64,000 bases of DNA from Anaerolineae bacterium (lineage in GTDB: Bacteria > Chloroflexota > Anaerolineae > Anaerolineales > Villigracilaceae): positions 22,313-86,312 of the forward strand of contig QEXW01000022.1 of assembly GCA_003130845.1 (NCBI GenBank), in the 5' to 3' direction. The notes beneath the pieces were generated by a model. That model searched no databases. It saw only the letters and a list, made by a program, of their open reading frames with translations, and was not told the origin of the DNA. The position numbers and the translations under genes are program-made. Shown one piece after another: positions 15,770 through 23,995 of this stretch; position 1 is the stretch's first letter, and each line of letters starts with the position of its first letter.

Positions 15770-18007
15770 ATGAAAGTTGAACAAGCCATCAATTTCGAAC
15801 AGTTAATCCAAAATCTCCCGGAGTATTACACCGAATTTGACCGGGATATGGTGCGGCGCGCTTATGAACTGGCAGCCCAAGCCCATCTCGGACAAAAACG
15901 GCATTCTGGTGAGCCGTATATCAATCACTGCGTAGCGGTTGCCAGCATTCTGGCCGAAATGCGGATGCCTTCTGATGTGGTGGCTGCCGCTCTGCTTCAC
16001 GATACGGTGGAAGATACCGAAGTGACGCTGGAACAGTTGCGGCTGCAATTTGGGCAGACCATTGCGAACCTGGTGGATGGTGTAACCAAGTTGGACAGTC
16101 TGCCGCGCGTTTCGCGCAGCGACCACTTTGGGGAAGATGAGGAACAACCGGAGGTCGCGCTCACGCCAGAGCAGCTCTCCCGCCGCAAGAAGCAACTGAC
16201 CACCGAAACCATGCGCAAGACCTTTCTGGCGATGAACGACGATGTGCGTGTGGTGCTTATCAAACTAGCAGACCGGTTACACAACATGCGCACCTTGGGC
16301 TATGCCCGCCCGGAAAAACAAAAACGGATTGCCCAAGAGACGCTCGATATTTACGCTCCGCTTGCCAACCGACTGGGCATCTGGCAAATTAAGTGGGAAC
16401 TGGAGGACCTCTCCTTCCGCTACGTAAACCCAGAAAAGTACAAGGAAATTGCCGAACAATTGGCCGACCGGCGCAGCACGCGCGAGGAGCAAATTGAAGA
16501 AATCATCAAGAATCTTTCGCGTGTGTTGAAACAGGCGGGTATCCAGGCTGAAATTAGCGGGCGGCCCAAGCACATTTATTCGATTTACCGCAAAATGATT
16601 CAGAAGGGTAAGTCCTTTGAGATGGTGCGTGATATTCGTGGGGTGCGCTTATTGGTGGCAGATATTCCGGCCTGCTATTCGACGCTCGGCATCATTCACA
16701 ATCACTGGCGCCCCATCCCCGGCGAGTTCGATGACTACATCGCCGCCCCCAAAGACAACTTTTACCAGTCGCTACACACAGCGGTCATTTACGATGACGG
16801 TAAACCGCTTGAAGTGCAGATTCGCACACATGAAATGCATCAGAATGCCGAATATGGCATTGCTGCGCACTGGCGCTATAAAGAGGGTGGCACGCGGCGC
16901 GACCCGAAATACGAACAGCACATCCGCTGGCTGCGCTCCATGATGGAATGGCGGCAGGACGTGAGCGACGCACAGGAATTCGTTGATTCGATGAAGACGG
17001 ATGTGTTCGAGGACCGCGTGTACGTCTTCACCCCCAAAGGCGATATTATTGATTTGCCCGCAGGCTCAACGCCGATTGATTTTGCTTATCATGTTCACAC
17101 CGATGTTGGACATCACTGTCGGGGCGCCAAGGTAGATGGCAAGCTGGTGACACTCGATTACGTCCTAAAGACCGGTCAGCGGGTGGAAATTCTAACTTCT
17201 AAACAAGGTGGGCCAAGCCGCGATTGGCTCAATCCGTCGCTGGGTTTGGTCAAAACGCAACGAGCGCGCACCAAAATCCGTCTGTGGTTCAAAAAACAAG
17301 ACCGAGAGCAAAATCTGGCACAGGGGCGCGCCATGCTCGAACGAGAATTTCGCCGCTTGGGCTTGAGCGATATTAACTTAGAAACCCTGGCTCGCAAGCT
17401 GGAATATAAAACCCCCGACGAGATGTTCGTTGACTTGGGATGCGGTGACCTTTCGATGAGCCGCATTGTCAATCTGATTTCAGAGCAAGAAACCAGTGAT
17501 GAACTTGTCGCCTCGGCCCCCAAAGCCGAAACGACATCTTCCGATGCTGTTTCCGTGGTTGGTTTGCGCGGCTTGCTGACTACCACCGCCCGTTGCTGCA
17601 ATCCCACGCCCGGTGACCCGATTGTAGGCTACATCACGCGCGGACGCGGCGCAACCATCCATCGGCAAGATTGCCCAAATGTGTTGCGGGCGACGCTTAA
17701 AGAGAGAGAACGCTTCGTCAAAGTCAGCTGGGGCAAGCCAACACGCACCTATCCGGTTCCCATTCGCGTCACAGCCTTCGACCGGCAGGGTTTGATGGGT
17801 GATATTTCCAACCTGCTGAACGGAGAGGGTGTTAATATTGCGGATGTTAAGGTAAAGGTCAATCACGGTCACGAAAAAGCCGATACCGCCGATATTCGCT
17901 TGGTGGTAGAAGTACGCGACATTGCCCACCTAAGCCGTGTGCTAACCCGGATTGAAAACCTGCCGAATGTGTTAGATGCGCAACGGATGCGAGGAAATTT
18001 GTCGTAA
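15770..18007 (+). CDS. rel: Bifunctional (p)ppGpp synthetase/hydrolase Rel
   Basis: At 745 residues this is a long RelA/SpoT homologue. It has the hydrolase HD domain (HSGEPYINHCVAVASILAE, LLHDTVEDTE, IKLADRLHNMRTL), the synthetase domain (GRPKHIYSIYRKM, DIRGVRLLV, KDNFYQSLHTAV, EVQIRTHEMH), a TGS domain (YVFTPKGDIIDLPAGSTPIDFAY), a conserved-Cys region (TTARCCNPTPGDPIVGY), and a C-terminal ACT domain. An intact HD motif points to both making and degrading the alarmone. The transcript is probably leaderless. Its 3' end is 7 bases from the convergent GDPD gene. Confidence 0.97.
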   Translation: MKVEQAINFEQLIQNLPEYYTEFDRDMVRRAYELAAQAHLGQKRHSGEPYINHCVAVASILAEMRMPSDVVAAALLHDTVEDTEVTLEQLRLQFGQTIANLVDGVTKLDSLPRVSRSDHFGEDEEQPEVALTPEQLSRRKKQLTTETMRKTFLAMNDDVRVVLIKLADRLHNMRTLGYARPEKQKRIAQETLDIYAPLANRLGIWQIKWELEDLSFRYVNPEKYKEIAEQLADRRSTREEQIEEIIKNLSRVLKQAGIQAEISGRPKHIYSIYRKMIQKGKSFEMVRDIRGVRLLVADIPACYSTLGIIHNHWRPIPGEFDDYIAAPKDNFYQSLHTAVIYDDGKPLEVQIRTHEMHQNAEYGIAAHWRYKEGGTRRDPKYEQHIRWLRSMMEWRQDVSDAQEFVDSMKTDVFEDRVYVFTPKGDIIDLPAGSTPIDFAYHVHTDVGHHCRGAKVDGKLVTLDYVLKTGQRVEILTSKQGGPSRDWLNPSLGLVKTQRARTKIRLWFKKQDREQNLAQGRAMLEREFRRLGLSDINLETLARKLEYKTPDEMFVDLGCGDLSMSRIVNLISEQETSDELVASAPKAETTSSDAVSVVGLRGLLTTTARCCNPTPGDPIVGYITRGRGATIHRQDCPNVLRATLKERERFVKVSWGKPTRTYPVPIRVTAFDRQGLMGDISNLLNGEGVNIADVKVKVNHGHEKADTADIRLVVEVRDIAHLSRVLTRIENLPNVLDAQRMRGNLS

Positions 18008-18014
18008 GCGGCGA

Positions 18015-18902
18015 TTATTTGCGTCCTAACACTTCTAAGAGCAAATCAGGCCGATCGGTGATGATGCCATCTACTCCCCATTCAATCAGCTGACGCATTT
18101 GTTGTGGGTCATCGATCGTCCAGGGTTCTACTTTCAGGTTGCGAGCATGGGCTGCACGGATAAACTGGGCGGTCAGAACACGTATGCCGCTTGAGGCTTC
18201 AGGCACTTGCAAGCTTTGATAGCTTGGGAAAACCAGCCCGCCCAAAAATACTTTGCTCAACAAGACAAAGGTCGTTGTTTCTTGGCGGGCTGAAGAAGTG
18301 GCAACTTCAGGGCAAATACGGCGAAATTCAGCCATGCGCTGGTCGTAAAAAGATGCAATCAGGACCCGCTTTTGCATGTTGTAGCGACGGATCAAAGCAC
18401 ATAGCGGCTGAGCCATTGAGCGTTCGGTCTTTTTGAGTTCCATCACCATGCGATAGCCCGGAAACGCCTGGAAAACTTCTTCGAGGGTAGGCACGGTCAG
18501 GCCTTGTCCACGAAATGGGAAGGTCTGACCGCCATCCGAAGACCAGCGGTAGCCAGCATCAAGGCGTTTGAGTTCGGCCAGGGTCATTTCTTCCACCCAG
18601 CCACTGCCGTCGGTGGTACGGTCAACCGTTTCATCATGGATAAGCACCAAAACATCATCGCTGGTGATGTGCAAATCCATTTCCAACACATCTACTCCCA
18701 GAGTGGCGGCCTTTTGAAAAGCAAAAAGTGTATTGCCAGGCCATAAACCATCGCCGCCCTGATGGGCAATCACCATTACAGCAGGACGGTCCGCATAGTA
18801 AGGATGCTCCGGAACAGGCCGGGCGAATAGGTTAGAACTCGCCACCAAATAAAGCAGGGAAACCAGTAAAGCGCTCAGGGTGCGGAGCAAGTTATCGCGC
18901 AT
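18015..18902 (-). CDS. Secreted glycerophosphodiester phosphodiesterase-like protein with altered active-site motif
   Basis: The 295-residue protein has an N-terminal hydrophobic signal/anchor (residues ~5-26, ending before RPVPEHPYY) and the GDPD TIM barrel (VLEMDLHITSDD, LIHDETVDRTTDGSG, VMELKK, EPWTIDD, GVDGIITDRPDLL). The usual HRG...PENT opening reads HQGGDGLWPGNT. The Arg and the metal-binding Glu are replaced by Gln and Gly, so activity or specificity may differ from GlpQ. The ATG at 18902 overlaps the upstream HDAC-like gene by 11 bases, implying coupled translation. Confidence 0.85.
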   Translation of the reverse strand: MRDNLLRTLSALLVSLLYLVASSNLFARPVPEHPYYADRPAVMVIAHQGGDGLWPGNTLFAFQKAATLGVDVLEMDLHITSDDVLVLIHDETVDRTTDGSGWVEEMTLAELKRLDAGYRWSSDGGQTFPFRGQGLTVPTLEEVFQAFPGYRMVMELKKTERSMAQPLCALIRRYNMQKRVLIASFYDQRMAEFRRICPEVATSSARQETTTFVLLSKVFLGGLVFPSYQSLQVPEASSGIRVLTAQFIRAAHARNLKVEPWTIDDPQQMRQLIEWGVDGIITDRPDLLLEVLGRK

Positions 18903-19941
18903 GAAAAGCCTCCAGAAATGAGACGATATTCTGGCCAAGCGCAGCGGTGTTGTATCCGCCTTCCATCACTATCAAGGTGGGCAAAGACAGCGCAGCAATA
19001 TACTCTCCCAGGCGGGCAATGCCACCGGTGCTGAGACGGATTTTCCCTAACGGGTCCTCTCCATACACATCCATACCGGCAGAGATGACCAAAAACTGAG
19101 GGGCATAGGCGCGAATCATTTGCAGCGCTTCCTGGAGGACAGCAAGGTAGGATTCATCGTCTGTGCCAATGCTGAGCGGGAAATTGCGGTGATACCCCCA
19201 TCCTGTGCCTGTGCCGATTTCATCGGCATAGCCGCTGTAGTAGGGATATTCGTAATCCGGGTCGGCGTGAAGGGAAAGGGTCAACACGTCGGCACGTTGG
19301 TAAAAAATATCCTGCGTCCCATTGCCGGCATGATAGTCCACATCTAACAAGGCGACTTTGCCGAATTGGGTAAGCCAGTGCGCCGCCACAGCGGCGTTGT
19401 TGATGTAACAATATCCGCCACAATAGGCGCGCCCGGCATGATGACCAGGGGGACGGCATAGCGCAAAGGCCGCAGGAGACAAGATGTTGGCCTGAGCAAG
19501 GAATTTCGCGCCGCTCAAGGCACAATACGCCGAAGCAAGAGCCGCCTGCCAAGTGCCGGCGCCAATCGGCGCCGAAAGGTCCATCATATAGTAGCCAGCA
19601 CGGCCCAAAATGCTCTTTGGAATGTGTCCACGCCAGCCAGCCGGGGGAAACGTAGCAGGGAGCAAAGCGTTGCGTTCGTAGTCAGCATCGAGGGGGGTAG
19701 CAAGCCATTCTTGGTAGGCATTTTGCAGGAAATGGAGATAACTTTCATCGTGAACAGCACGAATAGGCTGTAAGCCAAATTCTTCAGGCGGCAAAATCTC
19801 AAAACGGCCATCTTGCCGAAGAGCAACAAGAATCCGCTCCATGCGCTGTGGCACTTCAAAGCTGGCTATCCTTTCCCCGCCATCAAAAATTTCGAAGGCT
19901 GGGTTGTGCAAGGCATGTGCTTCGGAGTAATACACGTTCAT
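18892..19941 (-). CDS. Histone-deacetylase-family (acetylpolyamine amidohydrolase-like) zinc hydrolase
   Basis: The 349-residue protein keeps the full class II HDAC/APAH active site. It has RPPGHHAGR (charge-relay His pair), the zinc ligands in LLDVDYHAGNGTQ (Asp, His) and SAGMDVYGEDPLG (Asp), and the Tyr in EGGYN. Bacterial members deacetylate acetylpolyamines or other small amides, since the cell has no histones. The exact substrate is unknown. The gene sits 12 bases after the carboxypeptidase gene and overlaps the GDPD-like gene, so the three form one minus-strand unit. Confidence 0.92.
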   Translation of the reverse strand: MNVYYSEAHALHNPAFEIFDGGERIASFEVPQRMERILVALRQDGRFEILPPEEFGLQPIRAVHDESYLHFLQNAYQEWLATPLDADYERNALLPATFPPAGWRGHIPKSILGRAGYYMMDLSAPIGAGTWQAALASAYCALSGAKFLAQANILSPAAFALCRPPGHHAGRAYCGGYCYINNAAVAAHWLTQFGKVALLDVDYHAGNGTQDIFYQRADVLTLSLHADPDYEYPYYSGYADEIGTGTGWGYHRNFPLSIGTDDESYLAVLQEALQMIRAYAPQFLVISAGMDVYGEDPLGKIRLSTGGIARLGEYIAALSLPTLIVMEGGYNTAALGQNIVSFLEAFHAR

Positions 19942-19953
19942 AGGAGTTTGATA

Positions 19954-21432
19954 TTACTTGGCCTGCTGTATAAACTCGGCCAAATCGTTCTTCATCTGCT
20001 CGAGGGCAGGCAAATGAATGTACATCATGTGACCGGCTTCGTAGTAAGCCATCCGAACGTTATCGCGCAGCGTAGGATCGAGGCCAAGATGGTTAAAAAC
20101 GTACTCGGTAGCAAAATAGGGCGTGGCCAGGTCGTAATACCCATTGGCAACAAATATTTTCAGGTGGGGGTTGATGGTCATCGCCTTGCGCAGGGTTTCC
20201 GCCACGTAAACGTATTGGTTTTCGTGTTCTGCGTACGACCAGGGCCAAACCTGAAAGTTCAGGATTTCATACGGCAGGTCGGTTTCGTAGTTCAGTTCGC
20301 GCCGGACGTAATCGTAGAATGCGGCGGTATAGGGGCCAAGGATGTTGGTGTAAGAGGGGTCATAGTCCGCTGTTTCGCCGAGCGTATCGCGGTCAATCCC
20401 CAAAAAGCGGCTATCCAAACGGCCAACGGTGCGTCCGCGGGGGCGCAACAGTTCTTTGAAGAAGCGAAAATCTGGCACGCGCAGGTTAGAACGGTCAAGA
20501 TATTCCGGAGAAAGACCAGTGTAACGAGCCAATTTTTCTAAAACGGCAACACGCTCTCGTTTCGAGAGGGAATCGCCTTTGAGCAAGGCAGGAGCGTATT
20601 CTTCTAAAGCAAAGCGCTCCACTTCGGTCAGCAACGCTTCGAGGGGACGGCGAATTTTGAGAGCGCGATGATACCAGGCCGTGGCAGCGTAGGAGGGCAA
20701 GAAGAGGACGTAAGGTAGTTCGTTGCCGGGGGTGAAATCAATCGTGCCAAAGTTTAACACCGTCGAAACCAGCATGACGCCGTTCAGATAGAATCCATGC
20801 CGCTCTTGCAAGTATCCTGCCAGGGCGCTGGCACGAGTGGTGCCGTAACTTTCGCCAATCAGAAACTTGGGCGAAAGCCAGCGATTGTAGCGCGTGGTAT
20901 AGAGACGAATGAAATCGCCCACGCTTTCGACATCTTTTTTGAACCCGTGAAACTGTTTCGCCTTTTCGCCTTGCGCCGGGCGGCTGTAGCCGGTGCTGAC
21001 CGGGTCAATGAAGACCAGGTCTGTCTGGTCGAGCAGCGAGAATTCGTTATCGGTTAATTGAAAAGGCGGTTTAGGTAAATCGCCTTCATACGTCATTGCT
21101 ACGCGGCGCGGACCAAGCAGCCCCAAATGCAGCCAAACAGAAGATGAACCCGGGCCGCCGTTGAATGAAAAAGTCAACGGGCGGTTGGCAGGGTTTTCTA
21201 TGTCGTCTTTGGTATAGGCGACAAAAAAGAACTGGGCTTTGGGTTTTTCGCCTTCGTATTCCTTTTCGCGGTCGGGTTCTTCCTTGAGAACCATCGTTCC
21301 AGCCGTGACAGTGTAGGGAATCTCCTGTCCGTTCAGCGTGATTTTGTGCCGGGTGACGACCAGGTTATCTTTCACTTCCGGTTTTTCTTTCTTTTCTTCC
21401 TTGGGTTCAAGAGATTTGGTTTCTTCGGACAT
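19954..21432 (-). CDS. Serine carboxypeptidase (S10 family)-like peptidase
   Basis: The 492-residue protein carries the S10 signatures SFNGGPGSSS (oxyanion loop, ~130), LIGESYGTTRASAL (nucleophile Ser, ~193), an Asp in VANGYYDLATPYFA (~430) and a His in YEAGHMMYIH (~470). S10 enzymes cleave C-terminal residues, usually at acid pH in eukaryotes, and are uncommon in bacteria. No signal peptide is seen. The N-terminus is a charged Lys/Glu-rich tail (KEEKKEKPEVKD), so it is probably cytoplasmic. The start has GGAGG. Peptide salvage is the likely role, by inference. Confidence 0.9.
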   Translation of the reverse strand: MSEETKSLEPKEEKKEKPEVKDNLVVTRHKITLNGQEIPYTVTAGTMVLKEEPDREKEYEGEKPKAQFFFVAYTKDDIENPANRPLTFSFNGGPGSSSVWLHLGLLGPRRVAMTYEGDLPKPPFQLTDNEFSLLDQTDLVFIDPVSTGYSRPAQGEKAKQFHGFKKDVESVGDFIRLYTTRYNRWLSPKFLIGESYGTTRASALAGYLQERHGFYLNGVMLVSTVLNFGTIDFTPGNELPYVLFLPSYAATAWYHRALKIRRPLEALLTEVERFALEEYAPALLKGDSLSKRERVAVLEKLARYTGLSPEYLDRSNLRVPDFRFFKELLRPRGRTVGRLDSRFLGIDRDTLGETADYDPSYTNILGPYTAAFYDYVRRELNYETDLPYEILNFQVWPWSYAEHENQYVYVAETLRKAMTINPHLKIFVANGYYDLATPYFATEYVFNHLGLDPTLRDNVRMAYYEAGHMMYIHLPALEQMKNDLAEFIQQAK

Positions 21433-21678
21433 AGAAAGACCTCCGTTTGAAGGAATGCGTTTTGCCGTGAGGCTGGAAAAGGTGCTGAAAGCGAAGTTCG
21501 GACGGAGTGTTGTAAAATTATTCTGGATTTATTCAACAGATGGGCTTATGTGCCAATCGAGATTGTTTCGGATTACTCATGTCCCGTTTATTTGGGATGA
21601 AACGAACCGTCTTGAAACATTTTAATGAGAGTTCCTTCGGTCGAAAGATAAAACTCACAACCAAGGAGAGCAATCCCT
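21433..21678. other. Intergenic region before the SLATT-like gene
   Basis: This 246-base gap between divergent genes is AT-richer than its surroundings. I see no clear promoter pair, RNA gene or repeat, only the Shine-Dalgarno sequences at both ends. Confidence 0.4.
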
Positions 21679-22152
21679 ATGCAACAGCGTGAAAAACTCA
21701 AGTACTTAGAGGGAGAAATTGCCAAGGGCATCAACAAGATGAAATTAAAAGGCGATCAAAACAAATCGAGAACATTTATTGTTCGCATCTCCTCAGCATT
21801 GCTTGGCGCATTTGTGACGATTGCCTTAGGACTGCAAACCACATCCCTAACGACCGAATTGAAAAATTTTGCTCTCATCTGTGGCGCTCTGATTTCTGTT
21901 GTAAATACACTGGATAGCATTGCAGGGTATCGAGCGCTTTGGGTTAAGCAGAAATTAACACTTTCTCAACTTTACACCTTGCGCAATGAAATTGAATTTT
22001 ATAAAGCCGGGTTAGAAGAAAATGATACGGTTGATGAAGCAAAAGTTCAAGAATTTTTTGCGAAGTATCAATCTATTTGGGAAACTGCCTCAAACGAATG
22101 GTTGCGCCTAAGAAAAGAACAAGAGCAAGAGGAAGGGGAAGGGAATAGATGA
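21679..22152 (+). CDS. Two-TM SLATT/DUF4231-like membrane protein
   Basis: The 157-residue protein has a short charged N-terminal helix (1-30), two membrane segments (about 34-52 and 63-86) and a long C-terminal cytoplasmic helix with LTLSQLYTLRNEIEFYKAG and a Glu-rich end. This layout matches SLATT/DUF4231 proteins, predicted pore-forming effectors often coupled to nucleotide-sensing modules in conflict systems. That link is family knowledge and no sensor gene is adjacent. Base composition is visibly AT-richer than its neighbours, suggesting transfer. It has a good AAGGAG start. The family call is tentative. Confidence 0.55.
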   Translation: MQQREKLKYLEGEIAKGINKMKLKGDQNKSRTFIVRISSALLGAFVTIALGLQTTSLTTELKNFALICGALISVVNTLDSIAGYRALWVKQKLTLSQLYTLRNEIEFYKAGLEENDTVDEAKVQEFFAKYQSIWETASNEWLRLRKEQEQEEGEGNR

Positions 22153-22279
22153 TGTAGGCCGCATGATGGGGAAGATAGCGCAGGCGCTCACCATGCGGGT
22201 GGGCAACCCGCAGTGTGCGCATTGTGTTGAGCAAGCGCTGCCTGATTCGACAAAGCACGTTGTGAACATCCTTGCTCAT
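22073..22279 (-). CDS. Doubtful 68-residue frame coupled to the histidine kinase gene
   Basis: Its ATG overlaps the kinase stop codon (ATGA at 22276-22279), the usual sign of a coupled gene, and the product would have an Arg/His-rich N-terminal half and one hydrophobic segment. Against it, the last third lies antisense to the 3' end of the SLATT-like gene, and no family is recognised. It may be a remnant or chance. Confidence 0.2.
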   Translation of the reverse strand: MSKDVHNVLCRIRQRLLNTMRTLRVAHPHGERLRYLPHHAAYIIYSLPLPLALVLFLGATIRLRQFPK

Positions 22280-23334
22280 ACGCTTTCCTTTTTCGCCTTT
22301 GGCACGCGCCGGGTGGTTGGTTCTTTGACGGCCATCGGCAAGGTGAAGTAGAACAAACTGCCGTGACCAGGTTGGCTTTCCACGCCATATTCGCCCCCGA
22401 GCTTTTCCAAGATGCGTGCTACAATCGAAAGACCCAAGCCGTGCCCTTCAGCGCGTATCTGGTCAAGCCGGGTGAATTGCGTGAACAGATGCACCTGGTC
22501 TTCGGGGGCAATCCCTTTGCCGTTATCGCGCACCCAAAAACGTGCCATGCGATGCCCGGCAGAGGAAATTTTATAATCCGCATCGAAGCCGAGTTCCACA
22601 CGTGGCGGCGTTCCACCGTACTTGATGGCGTTGCTGATGTAATTAATCCAGATTTCTTCTACCCATGCAGCATAGCCGATGACGCGCGGCCAAGCGGAGG
22701 CCTCTGGGATGACCAGCTGTGCGTTACTTTCCGAAAGCACCCCCCATAAGCGCTGGCGTGCCTGGTTGACCACATGCGACATCTGAATCGGTCCAATGCG
22801 CACATTGGCCTGCCGCACAGCCGAAAGCAACATCAATTCTTGCAAAATGTTGTTCATCTTCAGACTGGTTTTAACAATCATTTGCAAGGCTTCGCGCTGT
22901 TGTTCTACGGGCAGTTGCACCTTTTGGTCTGCCAGCATGGTGGCAAAACCGGTGATGGTGGTGAGGGGGGTCTTGAGGTCGTGCGCTACGGTTTGGGCAA
23001 ACGAGTTCAAATCACGAATGAGCTGTTCTTTTTCTGAGCCGTTCGCTGCAGCATGGATTTGTTTTTCTAAAGACTGAATTTGGGTATCTTTCCGCACCAA
23101 TTCGGTTTCCAAGGCTTCGTTGCGGAAATACAGTTCAATCAGCAAATATGCCAAAGGTGTCACCGTCAGGAGCGGTAATAAAACTGCAGCGAGATATAGC
23201 AATGGTTGTGGCGAATAGCCCCCCAAAAATTGCATCGAGACAATCAAAAACATGGACAAGCCAATCGTGGCTATCGTGAGCAGCGCAGTACTGCCCTCCA
23301 AGCCAAATGTATGCAACCATTTGCTCCAGTTCAT
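22276..23334 (-). CDS. Membrane sensor histidine kinase (orphan)
   Basis: The 352-residue protein has two N-terminal membrane segments (about 14-37 and 45-72), a coiled-coil-like linker, a HisKA domain with the phospho-His in VAHDLKTPLTTITGFA, and a HATPase domain (WINYISNAIKYG, RDNGKGIAPED, GHGLGLSIVARILEKLGG). The start at 23334 has AAGGA upstream. A longer frame overlaps the preceding gene. It follows the C-type-lectin lipoprotein by 25 bases, so a ligand-binding lipoprotein could feed into this kinase, though that is speculative. No response regulator is adjacent. Confidence 0.9.
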   Translation of the reverse strand: MNWSKWLHTFGLEGSTALLTIATIGLSMFLIVSMQFLGGYSPQPLLYLAAVLLPLLTVTPLAYLLIELYFRNEALETELVRKDTQIQSLEKQIHAAANGSEKEQLIRDLNSFAQTVAHDLKTPLTTITGFATMLADQKVQLPVEQQREALQMIVKTSLKMNNILQELMLLSAVRQANVRIGPIQMSHVVNQARQRLWGVLSESNAQLVIPEASAWPRVIGYAAWVEEIWINYISNAIKYGGTPPRVELGFDADYKISSAGHRMARFWVRDNGKGIAPEDQVHLFTQFTRLDQIRAEGHGLGLSIVARILEKLGGEYGVESQPGHGSLFYFTLPMAVKEPTTRRVPKAKKESV

Positions 23335-23359
23335 CGAAAAAATCCTTAATGTTCCTAAT

Positions 23360-23926
23360 CTACTCATCCCATTCGCAGATGAAGGGTAATTCTTGGGCCG
23401 CAACATCGCTCCATTTCAAAGGCGTTTCGTGAAACGTCAGGTAAGATTCTGAAGCACAATCAGGCAGGCCGCAGTTATTGGGTTCGCCTTCCGCCCAAGG
23501 GGTGTAATTGAATGGTTCACCGGTCACCCACACCCATTGGCCTTCTGCGCTCTCATCGGTGGCGCCCAACCAGGTGACAGGGGAGAGTTCATAGACAAAA
23601 CGATTTTCGGCCTCATCGGCAATCGTCACCAAGTATGCGCCCATGCCTCGGCAATATTCTTGCGCGGTGCGAAAACTGCGCTCCTGACGAATAAGTAAAT
23701 ACCAGTGTTTATTTTGCGGGTTCTGTATTCCTCGGTCGAGCGTGGCGGTGGGAAACAAGGTAGGGGTGAGGGTAGGAGCAGGAGTTTCAGACGGCAAAAC
23801 AGACGCAAGGGTTGGGGTCGTACCAATAGGTGCCAGAGATTCCATGACCTGCATGAATTTGCAAGACGAAAACAAAAAGAGTGCAAAGACACTCCAGACA
23901 GAAAACAAAATTTTCCGAAAAGGCAT
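23360..23926 (-). CDS. Lipoprotein with C-type-lectin domain
   Basis: A signal peptide (VWSVFALFLFSSC, lipobox Cys near 22) is followed by a Thr/Pro spacer (about 35-65) and a C-type-lectin-like domain to the end (residues ~73-188). The fold signatures are all there: TAQEYCRGMGAYLVTI, VTWLGATDESAEGQWVWV, WAEGEPNNCG, and PLKWSD ... FICEW, with four Cys for two disulfides. The EPN and W-x-D motifs are those used for calcium-dependent mannose-type sugar binding in animal lectins. Ligand binding is inferred. It lies in a row with pepF upstream and a sensor kinase downstream. Confidence 0.87.
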   Translation of the reverse strand: MPFRKILFSVWSVFALFLFSSCKFMQVMESLAPIGTTPTLASVLPSETPAPTLTPTLFPTATLDRGIQNPQNKHWYLLIRQERSFRTAQEYCRGMGAYLVTIADEAENRFVYELSPVTWLGATDESAEGQWVWVTGEPFNYTPWAEGEPNNCGLPDCASESYLTFHETPLKWSDVAAQELPFICEWDE

Positions 23927-23995
23927 AGCACGCTGCAAAACCTCGACCACCGACTCAGCACCCGCAGCGCTGGTCAGTGGTCGAGAAAAGGTTGG

